From contig JAGCZA010000090.1 of NCBI GenBank assembly GCA_017960525.1, positions 1-59,823 on the forward strand: DNA of 59,823 nt. The letters are read 5' to 3'. The DNA is from Prevotella sp. Its GTDB lineage: Bacteria > Bacteroidota > Bacteroidia > Bacteroidales > Bacteroidaceae. Position 1 is the stretch's first letter, and every line of letters begins with the position of its first letter. This document shows, in pieces, positions 33,446-41,538 of the stretch. The notes below the pieces were generated by a model, which searched no databases, had not been told where the DNA came from, and worked only from the letters and a program-made list of their open reading frames with translations. A program made the position numbers and the translations under genes.

Positions 33446-36361
33446 TTACTTCACGAGAACCTTCTTGCCGTTCACGATGTACAGACCCTTCTTCGGGCTG
33501 TCCACGCGCTGGCCGTTCAGGTTGTAGACAGAATTGTCAATGGTCAATGATGAATGGTCAATGGTGCTGATGCCGGTGGCCTCGTCGAAGCCGAAGATGT
33601 CGGCCATACGTGCGCCAGCGCCGAAGGTCAGCTCATTATCCACAGCCACGTAAGCCTTGTGGGCACTCACGGTGAAGGCTTCACCATTAGCAGCACCCCA
33701 GTAGAAACCGATGGTCGAGGGGTCGTTGTTCTTAGTGGTCAGACGATAGTAGACGGTGCCGCCAGTCGTAGTGGAGGCCACATCGAAGCCGCGCAGCACG
33801 TTGTTTACGTCCTTTGTACCATTGGTAGCAGTCACGTTCATCTTATAGCCGCCAGCAGCACCATAGAGAACCACAGCCTGGTCCTTGGCAACTGTCTCAC
33901 CAGCAGCAATCGTCTGGCTAATCTCCAACTGATTAGAATTGTTTACCTTGAAGGTGTAAGCGGTCAGGCCAGTGGGGACCACCAAAGCCTTGTCGCTGTA
34001 ATAGACAGAAGTAAACTTCGAGGCACCAACCGTGACGGCAATCACGTCTTCAGGAACGGTGGTGCAGTAGTCGCTATAGGTGTCAGGAGTGCTGACAGTC
34101 CAAGTAATCTCAATCTTGTTGAGGAACAAGGCGCCATTATTGGAGCGAATACCAATAAACTCATAATCGCCATCAATGTTCAGCTCTGTAGTGGTGACAT
34201 TGCTAACTTTATAATTGAGACTTCCAAGTTTTGTTCCCTGGTTTGTACTACCGTAAAGATTTGTTGCAGCCTCGTATGCAGTATTTTTACCATAGATGTC
34301 CAGCGTTCTATCAGCTGAAGTGTTGCTGTTCCACTCCACCACAACTTTTGTAACTTTGCCTCCAGAAGTCGTAGTAACGATGCCGCTAGAACTGTTAGTA
34401 GTGCGAAGTTGAATTGATAAGTTGCCACCAGCACTTGCACCAGCATAGACTGCAGATGAGTTGGATTTTTTATCCTTCCAAGTCTCATAGGAAGTACCAG
34501 TTACTCCTGTAAAAGCTCTATCCAGCTCGTCAGTCACCAAAGTAGATGCTCCTGGGCTGCGGAGAGCGAATACTGCATAGAAGGTTTTGTCCGCATTGCC
34601 CATGTTAGCAGCTTTGGTAAGGTCTGTGGGAGTAGTGGCCTGTGCAGCAGAAAGTTCTGTTTCAGTCCAGCCAACAAATGCATAACCATTTATGCTGGCA
34701 GGATCGCTGGGGAAGGTGATTGCATCGCCCTCGTAAACCAGAATGTCGCTGCCAAGCTGAGTGCCATTGACATAGAATCTTGCCGTATGCTTGGCATCCT
34801 CTGTAAAGTTGGCAGTCAGAGTGACGGCATTTGTGGGCATCGTGAAGGTCAATGGATTAGCTGTATTATCAGCAAGTGTCACACCTGTAGCAGTCCAAGA
34901 TGTAAATGTGTAATGCTCGGCGGGAGTGGCAGTAGCCTCTACGCTTGCGTTTTTAGAAACTTGGCATTTTCCATCACTATCCAATGTCTTGCCAGTTATC
35001 TCCACACTACCGTTTGTAGCACTAACGGTAAGGGTCTGGGGAGCTGCAACAAATTCCTCAACACTTTCCATCATAACGGTGAAAGTTGACGAGCTGAATC
35101 CTGCGAAGTATCCTTTTACACGTACTGTTTTACCTACAAGAGCACTGAGTGCGGTTGTTTGAGCCGAGGTTGGATAGGAGATTCTTGCAGTTGCTGTACC
35201 TACTGTGATGTTATAATAAGTAGTAGTACTGCCAGAAGTACTCAGAGTGCCTTCGAGCTGCACATAATCACTCAACTGATAGTCAGAGTTGTATGCAGCT
35301 ATTGCTGTAGCATCAACAACAGTTACAGCAGGGGTTCCATCATAATTGGAAGTCGTAGACGTCGCTATTGAAGCCGAATTGGTAAACTGGAGGATATGGC
35401 CGTATGATCCGGTTGTACCAGAAATGGTGACCTTATCGCCTATGGATTGTGATGGAGCACTATTAAGGTATGTATAGACATATCCTGTTCCGTCACCGAT
35501 GACAAAGCCACGGCTATTGGTGGCAACCACAGTACCCTTTACTTTGTATGAGCTGCCCAATTCAGTAATGTCTGTGATATCATTAAACTTGCCTGCCTGC
35601 GTGATTTCTACATTCTTGGTAACGGTTAGGTTTTCCCCGTATGTGTAGGTCAGCGTGACGGTCACTGTGCGCTCAGTCGTTCCATTATTGGCCGAGCAAG
35701 TGAAAGGAACGGCAGTTGAAGTAGCAGTGCCAGGTGTCAGCCAGCTGCCATCAGGAACCGAGGCACTAACCGAACCACCTGTAACTCCATTGATAATAGT
35801 ATAGCTGATAGAACCAGAGGTTTCATCGTAATCGATATCTATATCGTCGGCATCGATGGATGGAGTAGTTTGACCACCTCCAGATGGAGTGTAAGTAATA
35901 TCAACAGAGCCAAAACACAATTGGCCAGCCTTAGAACTACCATCTGAGCCATAATCAGCTTGGTTACCTACTGTAAATGTTACACTTGCAGCATCACCTG
36001 ACCAAGTTACAGTTTCATCACCTTTGGCTTGCGTGGCGATAGTGCCGACTGAAGCTGTTATGGGTGCCAACCTTTTCAAACCTTGTGCAGATAGATTGAA
36101 AACTATTGTGGTCATATTACCGCCTGTGGATGCCACAACAACTGTACCTTTTGCATACAAACGTATATCCCCGCCACTAGAATTGTATGTTGGTTCGGTT
36201 GAACCATTATTTTTTGCAAATGTGAGAGTAAATGGTGAATCTGTTAAAACGCCACTTGACAAAGCACCAGCAGTAATAGTTTTTTTTGCGGCCCACACAC
36301 TCGAATTTCCTACTACCAGGGCGCATAGCAGGAACAACGATTTAAGTAAAGTTTTTCTCAT
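33446..36361 (-). CDS. large secreted multidomain protein (BACON-like, OB-like and InlB-type repeats)
   Basis: 971 aa with a signal peptide (cleavage near VWA-AK). Parts in order: a beta-rich N-terminal domain (about 30-155), a BACON-like domain (about 165-255, SGSISYTIINGVTGGSVSAS), an OB-fold nucleic-acid-binding-like domain (about 258-440, YKVKGTVVATNSRGFVIGDGTG), divergent InlB B-repeat-like segments (about 445-600, HYTFTSWTATGV and GYAFVGWTETEL), another beta domain and a tail YNLNGQRVDSPKKGLYIV. The tail is a Prevotella-type C-terminal signal, perhaps for T9SS. A TTGACCA-type repeat encodes the linker TIDHSSLTIDNS just before it. Probably a surface protein of unknown ligand. Confidence 0.82.
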   Translation of the reverse strand: MRKTLLKSLFLLCALVVGNSSVWAAKKTITAGALSSGVLTDSPFTLTFAKNNGSTEPTYNSSGGDIRLYAKGTVVVASTGGNMTTIVFNLSAQGLKRLAPITASVGTIATQAKGDETVTWSGDAASVTFTVGNQADYGSDGSSKAGQLCFGSVDITYTPSGGGQTTPSIDADDIDIDYDETSGSISYTIINGVTGGSVSASVPDGSWLTPGTATSTAVPFTCSANNGTTERTVTVTLTYTYGENLTVTKNVEITQAGKFNDITDITELGSSYKVKGTVVATNSRGFVIGDGTGYVYTYLNSAPSQSIGDKVTISGTTGSYGHILQFTNSASIATSTTSNYDGTPAVTVVDATAIAAYNSDYQLSDYVQLEGTLSTSGSTTTYYNITVGTATARISYPTSAQTTALSALVGKTVRVKGYFAGFSSSTFTVMMESVEEFVAAPQTLTVSATNGSVEITGKTLDSDGKCQVSKNASVEATATPAEHYTFTSWTATGVTLADNTANPLTFTMPTNAVTLTANFTEDAKHTARFYVNGTQLGSDILVYEGDAITFPSDPASINGYAFVGWTETELSAAQATTPTDLTKAANMGNADKTFYAVFALRSPGASTLVTDELDRAFTGVTGTSYETWKDKKSNSSAVYAGASAGGNLSIQLRTTNSSSGIVTTTSGGKVTKVVVEWNSNTSADRTLDIYGKNTAYEAATNLYGSTNQGTKLGSLNYKVSNVTTTELNIDGDYEFIGIRSNNGALFLNKIEITWTVSTPDTYSDYCTTVPEDVIAVTVGASKFTSVYYSDKALVVPTGLTAYTFKVNNSNQLEISQTIAAGETVAKDQAVVLYGAAGGYKMNVTATNGTKDVNNVLRGFDVASTTTGGTVYYRLTTKNNDPSTIGFYWGAANGEAFTVSAHKAYVAVDNELTFGAGARMADIFGFDEATGISTIDHSSLTIDNSVYNLNGQRVDSPKKGLYIVNGKKVLVK
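33532..33565 (-). repeat. in-frame TTGACCA repeat before the C-terminal signal
   Basis: On the plus strand aattgtcaatggtcaatgat and gaatggtcaatggt; in translation TIDHSSLTIDNS. Same family as 13939-13966 and 14430-14457. Confidence 0.75.
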
Positions 36362-36413
36362 AATGTTTATTTATTAAGTTAATACTAAAAAACTGTTTTC
36401 GTGAATTCGAGTG

Positions 36414-36491
36414 CAAAGTTACATACTTATTTTGTAATGACCAAAGAAAAAGCCGAAAAAAGTTTCATCGCTGAACTTTTCCGGCTAATTT
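36414..36491 (-). promoter_or_regulatory. promoter/terminator block, copy 1
   Basis: Minus strand: TTTG (36445-36442), 20 bp, TAACTTTG (36421-36414), which drives the large secreted gene. Adjacent is a hairpin AGCCG...CCGGCT (36451-36486) that can end transcription arriving from either side. The block is repeated with high identity at 37044-37157 and 38164-38277. Confidence 0.78.
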
Positions 36492-36531
36492 AAAACTTTC
36501 GCCTTTGTCTGCGCAAGACTTGCTCGCGACT

Positions 36532-36843
36532 TTATTTCACTCTTTTAGTCAAAAAGGCAGGATTCCTTCTTCTGTCCCAAATGTCTACTATCCAGATGTA
36601 GGTTTTAGCTACGTAATAAATGACACGGTAATTCTCGTTAATAGACTTTGCACGATAAAGTCTTTTGCGCTCTTTCAGCAAAGGCTCGGGGTGGCCAGCG
36701 AAAGGGAATTTGTTTAGTAGACTGCCAATGTCTGTTACTTTGTCTATGAATGTTTGTGCATATCTCTGCCCTGCATATTCGGTGAAGACATCCACTATCC
36801 TAAAAAACTCTATTCGTGCTTGTCTGGTGAACCGCACTTTCAT
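36532..36843 (-). CDS. RelE/ParE family toxin
   Basis: 103 aa. The RelE/ParE fold is clear: MKVRFTRQARIEFFRIVDVFTEYAG, helix YAQTFIDKVTDIGSLLNKFPFAGHPEP, then strands KRLYRAKSINENYRVIYYVAKTYIWIVDIWDRRRNP, which hold the conserved Arg/Tyr positions. Members cut mRNA on the ribosome (RelE) or poison gyrase (ParE); I cannot tell which. The start overlaps the antitoxin stop (ATGA). Placed after a promoter block shared with the GNAT module. Confidence 0.9.
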   Translation of the reverse strand: MKVRFTRQARIEFFRIVDVFTEYAGQRYAQTFIDKVTDIGSLLNKFPFAGHPEPLLKERKRLYRAKSINENYRVIYYVAKTYIWIVDIWDRRRNPAFLTKRVK

Positions 36844-37031
36844 ACGCCAACCCTTTTCCTTGCTTCTGCAATCACATCCTCTAACTCATAGCCATATCCC
36901 TTGGCGATGTCTTTTTCAGACATTTCAATACGGGCAATTGCCTCCTCCATAGTTGAAGGCCCGGCGTATGGCATGAAGGATTGTGTTCTCCTCGTGCTGC
37001 TTGTTTGACGGTTTAAGTTGTAGTTCCTCAT
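36840..37031 (-). CDS. antitoxin of the RelE/ParE pair
   Basis: 63 aa from the ATG at 37031; ten more codons are open upstream. N-terminus basic and disordered (NLNRQTSSTRRTQSF), C-terminus helical and acidic (STMEEAIARIEMSEKDIAKGYGYELEDVIAEARKRVGV). No recognisable RHH or HTH domain, so the family is unclear; the assignment rests on the overlap with the toxin and on size. The C-terminal helix probably wraps the toxin. Confidence 0.72.
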   Translation of the reverse strand: MRNYNLNRQTSSTRRTQSFMPYAGPSTMEEAIARIEMSEKDIAKGYGYELEDVIAEARKRVGV

Positions 37032-37043
37032 AAATGTGTGTGG

Positions 37044-37157
37044 TTTGTCTGCTGTCCGCAAGTCTTTTCTAGCGAACTGTGGTGCAAAGTTACGGACTTA
37101 TTTTGTAATGACCAAAGAAAAAGCCGAAAAAAGTTTCATTGCTGAAATTTTCCGGCT
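37044..37157 (-). promoter_or_regulatory. promoter/terminator block, copy 2 (toxin-antitoxin)
   Basis: Minus strand: TTTG (37116-37113), 20 bp, TAACTTTG (37092-37085). The hairpin AGCCG...CCGGCT (37122-37157) is followed by TTTT on the plus strand. It differs from copy 3 at six of 114 positions by eye. Confidence 0.82.
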
Positions 37158-37161
37158 TTTT

Positions 37162-37360
37162 ATAAATAATTCAACTTCCGCAAGATTAGCTTGTTCTTTG
37201 TGAATCGACATTCCGCCAGTGTAGGGGCAGGCCCCGTGCCAGCCCGAACCGCCATAGGCGGTGTGTCAGTTTGGGGAAGAACGCCGTTCCGGCGTGCGGG
37301 CTGGCACGGGGCCAGCCCCTACAGTCGGCGGTTTCAGAACTTGCGGAAGTTGAATAAATA
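37162..37360. mobile_element. TGTAGGGGC palindromic element, copy 2
   Basis: About 199 bp with perfect 15-bp terminal inverted repeats (ttcaacttccgcaag at 37170-37184; complement at 37340-37354). The inner palindrome 37220-37323 starts TGTAGGGGCAGGCCCCGTGC and ends GGGGCCAGCCCCTACA. Same family as 30911-31080. No coding capacity. Confidence 0.85.
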
Positions 37361-37382
37361 ATTGAGTCCGCTTTTTTTATTG

Positions 37383-37982
37383 TCAATCCAGTTCTTCATC
37401 CTCGTTTGTATAAAGTGTGCGGAACATACGCAATGTGTCTTTATAGGGCTTGCGCACCTCGTTGGCTGTAAAGCCGCAGCGGGAATAGAATCCCACAGCA
37501 CTATATTCGCTCGTTGCAAGTGCCTCTACTGTGAGAAACTGACAACCGGCAAATGTCTGTGAGCGGGCCTTTTCTGCAATCTGTGAAATCAGATATTGCC
37601 CAATGTGCTTGCCTCTCCATTTTTCTTGAACAGCCAAATAGGCAATGTCAAGTGCCGGGTAACGGGGTTTGCTATAGAAGGTGTCTTTGTAGTTCCAGTC
37701 AATATTTGGCGTACCCGTAGAGGCGAAACCTGATGCCAGCTCATCTTTGTCATCAGAATCCAGGTCTAACGAATCGAAACTCAAAGCGAACACGGCAACA
37801 ATCTCATCCTGAAACTTTGCAACGTATGCTGTGCAATAATGATTCTCGATGCTCAGCCTGAAGTCGCTCCGTATGAAAATATCCATTGACTCAACGCCCG
37901 AGCAGAACGTTTTGAGGCAATGGAAATCTTCAAGTGGCTCAATGACTATCTGTCCGACAAGCGGGGTTATTTCGCTATCCAT
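37383..37982 (-). CDS. GNAT family N-acetyltransferase
   Basis: 199 aa from ATG 37982, or 203 aa from 37994; both overlap the small upstream gene. The acetyl-CoA site is ALDIAYLAVQEKWRGKHIGQYLI (the R/Q-x-x-G-x-G/A type motif as EKWRGKHIGQ, near 110-125), followed by FLTVEALATSEYSAVGFYSRCGF. It resembles the YhbS/TacT-like class in which some members are tRNA-acetylating toxins. The preceding 56-aa ORF overlaps it, and their promoter region is nearly the same as that of the neighbouring RelE-type module, so a toxin role is plausible but not shown. Confidence 0.85.
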   Translation of the reverse strand: MDSEITPLVGQIVIEPLEDFHCLKTFCSGVESMDIFIRSDFRLSIENHYCTAYVAKFQDEIVAVFALSFDSLDLDSDDKDELASGFASTGTPNIDWNYKDTFYSKPRYPALDIAYLAVQEKWRGKHIGQYLISQIAEKARSQTFAGCQFLTVEALATSEYSAVGFYSRCGFTANEVRKPYKDTLRMFRTLYTNEDEELD

Positions 37983-38137
37983 TCTCCTTTCCATCTTTTT
38001 ATGGCTTCACGCTCCCTGCGCAAAACCTCTTTTTCCCTTTCATTGAGGTTGCCTGTATTTGCCCGCCACAAGGCCGCACGGATTTCCCTTGAAAATTCTG
38101 GGGTGATAGGCTCTCTTGGTGAATACACTCCTAACAT
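37967..38137 (-). CDS. small protein upstream of the GNAT gene (possible antitoxin)
   Basis: 56 aa, too short for ordinary gene calling. It begins MLGVYSPREPITPEFSREIR and continues with charged helical sequence (NLNEREKEVLRREREAIKRW) to KGEWIAK. AAAGGAA precedes the ATG. It overlaps the GNAT start by 16 or 28 nt. No known family recognised; it lacks the RHH fold of DUF1778 antitoxins that usually accompany GNAT toxins. Position, size and the shared promoter block are those of an antitoxin. Confidence 0.65.
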   Translation of the reverse strand: MLGVYSPREPITPEFSREIRAALWRANTGNLNEREKEVLRREREAIKRWKGEWIAK

Positions 38138-38163
38138 AACTCAGTTCCTTTCTGTTTGATTGT

Positions 38164-38277
38164 TTTGTCTGCTGTCCGCAAGTCTTTTCCCGCGAACTGT
38201 GATGCAAAGTTACGGACTTATTTTGTAATAACCAAGGAAAAAGCCGAAAAAAGTTTCATTGCTGAACTTTTCCGGCT
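38164..38277 (-). promoter_or_regulatory. promoter/terminator block, copy 3 (GNAT module)
   Basis: Minus strand TAACTTTG (38212-38205) with CTTG (38236-38233) 20 bp away; hairpin AGCCG...CCGGCT at 38242-38277. Same 114-bp block as 37044-37157. Confidence 0.8.
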
Positions 38278-38383
38278 AATTTATAAAATAAGGTGTAGAA
38301 AAAACCGCAAAGGATTTTCGCGATTTTTGTTCTAAATTTCGCGTAATTCGTGTAATTCGTGGTACCCCTATAGGCCATCGGAA

Positions 38384-38446
38384 AGTTTGGACGAACCAAA
38401 CTGTGGGTTTGGACGAACCAAACCAGGAGTTTGGACGAACCAAAAC
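38384..38446 (+). repeat. 22-bp-period triplet repeat, locus 2
   Basis: Units start at 38384, 38406 and 38428, each a variant of AGTTTGGACGAACCAAACT with a 3-nt spacer. In the gene-free stretch 38278-38677, which also contains CGTAATTCG repeats (38336-38362), GGATTAAAC repeats (38453-38480 and 38580-38655) and a MITE-like copy. No gene seen there. Confidence 0.9.
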
Positions 38447-38483
38447 CCAACAACGGATTAAACGGATTAAACGGATTTGACAA

Positions 38484-38581
38484 TTAAGGTGTGTTCTATA
38501 AATTGAAGAAACAACGCGCAGCCCCTCCCATCAAGGGAAGTGGCTGCGCACAATTAAGCGAATTAATAGAAATCATCTTAA
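38484..38581. mobile_element. MITE-like palindromic element, copy 2
   Basis: 98 bp. Ends TTAAGGTGTGTTCTATAAAT and the complement of ATTAATAGAAATCATCTTAA form imperfect terminal inverted repeats; core GCGCAGCCCCTCCC...GGCTGCGC. The outer 35 bp on each side match 20845-21024, the middle is shorter. GGATTAAAC-type repeats lie on both flanks. Confidence 0.75.
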
Positions 38582-38677
38582 ACGGATTTGACGGATTAAA
38601 AACCACTTGCTAATCAATAGAGGTTTTTATCCGTTAAATCCGTTAAATCCGTTGTTTAAGAATTGTTGTTCTGTCAT

Positions 38678-39652
38678 TTATTTCCCCACCACTTTGCGGG
38701 TTTGTCCACCGCGTCTGACGACGTAGATGCCTTTGGCAGGAGACTCTGCACGGCGTCCGGCGAGGTCGAAGACGGCGGTGGCGGGTGTGTCGGCCATTAC
38801 GCTGTCGCTGATGCCAGAGATGGCGTTCTCCAGGACGTCGGCGGAGTTGAAGTTGCGGGTGCCGCCGGTGTAGCTGATGGTGCCGTCGGCCTTGATGGCC
38901 AGTACGCCGTAGCTGCTGATGGCGAGAGTGCCGTCGAGCATGTAGAAGTTGCCGGTGTCCTCGTCTTCGTGGTCGTAGAGAATGCCTGTCGAGACGGTGC
39001 CGTCCAGCTCCACCTGTATGCCGTCGTCGCCCGTGCCGCTGATGTTCAGCACGCCGCTCTCCATCATGAAGTACTGCTTGCAGTGGATGCCGTCTTTCTG
39101 TGCTGCAGTGATGTTGAGCGTGAGGTTCTTCACCTGTACGTACTCCTTGCTGTAGACGGCGTGCCTTGAGTTGCCCGCCACGTTGAGCGTGCCTTTGCCT
39201 CTGAACTCGGTGTGGCCCTTGACGTGGATGCAGCCGTTGTAGTCTTCATTGGCCCCGTCGGCCAGGGTGTTCACGGTGCCGCTGCTGGCAGTCAGCTTGA
39301 TGCGCTTGCCGTTCTGGATGTTGATGGCCGGGCCGTTGGGATTGGTCAGGGTGAGGCCCTTGAGCGTGACCGAGCACTTGTAGGAGCCGTCGAGGTAGAA
39401 CTCGCCATCGGTCGATGTGCCTGAGAGCACGTATGTGATTTCGCCATTGGCGTTGCCGGCAAATGCCGCCGACTGCATGAGCCGCACGTGGGAGCCGCTG
39501 CTGACGTTGGTGACGATGCTGCTGATGTTCGAAGCGATGGTGACAGTGGCCGATGTGCCGCTGTAGACGATTTCCACCGTGTTGGCGTCGATGGCCATAG
39601 CCCCTGTTGCACCTATAGCGAGCAGGATGAGGCTGAGAAGTGACTTCTTCAT
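38678..39652 (-). CDS. secreted carbohydrate-binding (Cthe_2159-like) protein
   Basis: 324 aa from the ATG at 39652 (ATGAAGAAG; another ATG lies 3 codons earlier). Signal peptide with cleavage near AMA-ID. The body is a right-handed beta-helix-like repeat with HVKGHTEFRGKGTLNVAG, QKDGIHCKQYFMMESGVLNISGTGDDGIQVE: the DUF4353/Cthe_2159 pattern of carbohydrate-binding, pectate-lyase-like folds without known catalysis. It ends in VFDLAGRRAESPAKGIYVV, the same type of C-terminal signal as the 971-aa protein. Probably cell-surface polysaccharide binding. It follows the lipoprotein gene after 13 nt. Confidence 0.83.
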   Translation of the reverse strand: MKKSLLSLILLAIGATGAMAIDANTVEIVYSGTSATVTIASNISSIVTNVSSGSHVRLMQSAAFAGNANGEITYVLSGTSTDGEFYLDGSYKCSVTLKGLTLTNPNGPAINIQNGKRIKLTASSGTVNTLADGANEDYNGCIHVKGHTEFRGKGTLNVAGNSRHAVYSKEYVQVKNLTLNITAAQKDGIHCKQYFMMESGVLNISGTGDDGIQVELDGTVSTGILYDHEDEDTGNFYMLDGTLAISSYGVLAIKADGTISYTGGTRNFNSADVLENAISGISDSVMADTPATAVFDLAGRRAESPAKGIYVVRRGGQTRKVVGK

Positions 39653-39665
39653 ATCTGGCAAACGG

Positions 39666-40247
39666 CTATTTCAAACCCGCCTCCTTGAGCAGTTGGTTGG
39701 CACCCTCGTTGATTTTCTCGTTGACGTTCTCCACCGCCTCATTGACTTTCTCGTTCACCTTTTCCTTGGCGTCCTCAACCGCTTCGTTCACTTTCTCTTC
39801 AGCGGCTTGGCTGATGGCGTTCTGGGTACTGTCGGCCGACTGTTGCAGCAGGCTGGCAGCCTCTTTGGCCTTGTCGGCGAGGGTCTGCCCGCCGGCCAGT
39901 GCGCTCACCACCACGTCGGCAGGGGCGTTCACCAGTGTGGTCACGATGCCCTGCGCCGTAACATTGTCGCCCACCAGGGCCACCACCTTTTCGCTGTTGG
40001 CCTTGAGGAACTCCTGCACCTTGGCCACGTAGGTCTTGGCGGTCTCAGGGTCTTTGGCCACCAGCTCCGAAATCTTGTCCTGTACTGTCTCCAGCGCACC
40101 CTGCAGGGCGGTGGCGTCGCCAGCCTCCAGCTGGGTCTTCAGGTTTTCAACCATAGCGACCACGTCGTCGCCCTTTTGAGTGCCCTCGCTGCACGAGGCG
40201 AAGCCGATGGCAAGTGCTGCCAGGGCTATTGCAAATAATTTCTTCAT
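39666..40247 (-). CDS. small helical lipoprotein
   Basis: 193 aa with a lipoprotein signal (FASCS, Cys19). The rest is helical and rich in Ala, Glu, Lys and Val. Its C-terminal third has near-heptad repeats (AAEEKVNEAVEDAKEKVNEK, AVENVNEKINEG), a probable coiled coil of the Lpp/apolipoprotein kind. No enzyme motif. It may be a periplasmic spacer or envelope-stabilising protein. First gene of the pair with the Cthe_2159-like protein. Confidence 0.75.
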   Translation of the reverse strand: MKKLFAIALAALAIGFASCSEGTQKGDDVVAMVENLKTQLEAGDATALQGALETVQDKISELVAKDPETAKTYVAKVQEFLKANSEKVVALVGDNVTAQGIVTTLVNAPADVVVSALAGGQTLADKAKEAASLLQQSADSTQNAISQAAEEKVNEAVEDAKEKVNEKVNEAVENVNEKINEGANQLLKEAGLK

Positions 40248-40296
40248 TGGGTTTGGCTTTTTGTTAATAAAAATAGAATAAACATTAAATCGGCTG

Positions 40297-40376
40297 CAAA
40301 ATTATGAAATATTTGGGAGAAAAGAAAAAAAAATCAACAAATTCTTTGGTTGTTAAATAAAAAATAGCTATTTTTG
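40297..40376. promoter_or_regulatory. divergent promoters between lipoprotein and ROK genes
   Basis: Minus strand: TAATTTTG (40304-40297) for the lipoprotein gene. Plus strand: TTTG (40345-40348), 20 bp, TATTTTTG (40369-40376) for the ROK gene, transcription starting near 40382. Confidence 0.7.
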
Positions 40377-40402
40377 CCCCGCCTTTAACATAAAAGCCAA
40401 CT

Positions 40403-41386
40403 ATGATACAGAACAGCACCATCAAAACACGGGTTGTGGGCGTCGATATCAGCTTGGAAGTCACCAAGTATGCCATCGTCGACGTGAGGGGTAATATCAT
40501 TGCCAAGTCATCGTTTTCCACCGCTCAGTTTCCGACGGTAAACGATTTCGTGGCCTACCTCTCAGAGATAATCATCGCCCTGGTCGAGGAAAACGGGGGC
40601 TATGAGACCATCCGCTCGGTGGGCATCAGCTCGCCCAGCGGCAATTTCCTTACTGGATGTATGGAGAATGCACCCAATATGCCGTGGAAGGGGAAGATTC
40701 CCTTGGCAGCTATGCTGCGCGACCAGTTGGGCCTGGCCGTGGCGCTGGGCAACGATGTGCACGCCCGTGCCCTGGGCGAATATGTCTATGGCGCCGCCCA
40801 CGGTATGAAAGATTTCATCGTGGTGAACTTGGGTCATGGTGTGGGAAGTTGCGTCTTCTCCAACGGAAAGGCACATCTGGGCGTCAATGGCTTTGCCGGC
40901 GAGATTGGCCACACCTGCGTGGAGCACAACGGTCGCGTCTGTGGATGCGGCAACAGGGGCTGTTTGGAGGCTTACGCTGGAGCGAAGGGCGTGGTGCAGA
41001 CTGTGGAAGAGGTGCTGGCTGAAGACAGCCGCCCGTCGCTGCTCAGGGATATTAAAGACCTGACACCGAAGGATGTGACCGAGTGTTGTGATAAGGGCGA
41101 CGAGCTGGCCATTGAGGTGTATCGCCGCACGGGATTCATCCTGGGCCTGAGTCTGGCCAACTATGCCTCGGTGCTCAACCCGGAGGCCATCGTCATCTGC
41201 GGCGGACTGTCACATGCCGGAAAATGGCTGCTGGAACCCACCAACGACTCTTTCGAGGAGCATGTGTTCCACAATGTCAAGGGGAAGGTGAAGCTGATGA
41301 CATCGAACCTGGACGACGCCGACCGCGATGTGCTGGGAGCCAGTGCATTGGCGTGGAACGTGAAGGAGTATTCACTGTTCGTCTGA
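40403..41386 (+). CDS. ROK family sugar kinase (glucokinase-like)
   Basis: 327 aa, cytoplasmic. ATP-binding start VVGVDISLEVTKYAIVDVRG, sugar-binding GNDVHARALGEYVYGAA with the catalytic Asp near 132, the zinc motif GHTCVEHNGRVCGCGNRGCLEAY (CxCGxxGCxE, near 170-190), and VICGGLSHAGKWLL in the C-terminal lobe. Probably phosphorylates glucose or an amino sugar. Separate from the nqr operon: a long hairpin terminator and a new promoter follow. Confidence 0.9.
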   Translation: MIQNSTIKTRVVGVDISLEVTKYAIVDVRGNIIAKSSFSTAQFPTVNDFVAYLSEIIIALVEENGGYETIRSVGISSPSGNFLTGCMENAPNMPWKGKIPLAAMLRDQLGLAVALGNDVHARALGEYVYGAAHGMKDFIVVNLGHGVGSCVFSNGKAHLGVNGFAGEIGHTCVEHNGRVCGCGNRGCLEAYAGAKGVVQTVEEVLAEDSRPSLLRDIKDLTPKDVTECCDKGDELAIEVYRRTGFILGLSLANYASVLNPEAIVICGGLSHAGKWLLEPTNDSFEEHVFHNVKGKVKLMTSNLDDADRDVLGASALAWNVKEYSLFV

Positions 41387-41435
41387 CATCCGTCGGAGTA
41401 GCAAGAACAACGGGAAAACCTGTCTTTTTTGCATA

Positions 41436-41501
41436 ACAGCGAAAAAAAGAAGCAAATATCTTTCTTTTTTTCGCTGTTCTCACTTTTTTTTATTACTTTT
41501 G
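41436..41501 (+). terminator. terminator hairpin followed by the nqr promoter
   Basis: A stem ACAGCGAAAAAAAGAAG / CTTTCTTTTTTTCGCTGT (41436-41477) ends the ROK transcript. TACTTTTG at 41494-41501 is the -7 element of the nqr operon; its -33 element is not clear. Confidence 0.7.
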
Positions 41502-41538
41502 CAGGCGCAAATCTAGATTTACATTCAAAGTTGTTTAT

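Noticed and set aside
37162-37360. Insertion sequence with transposase
   Set aside because: No reading frame of any length in the element; it can only be non-autonomous.
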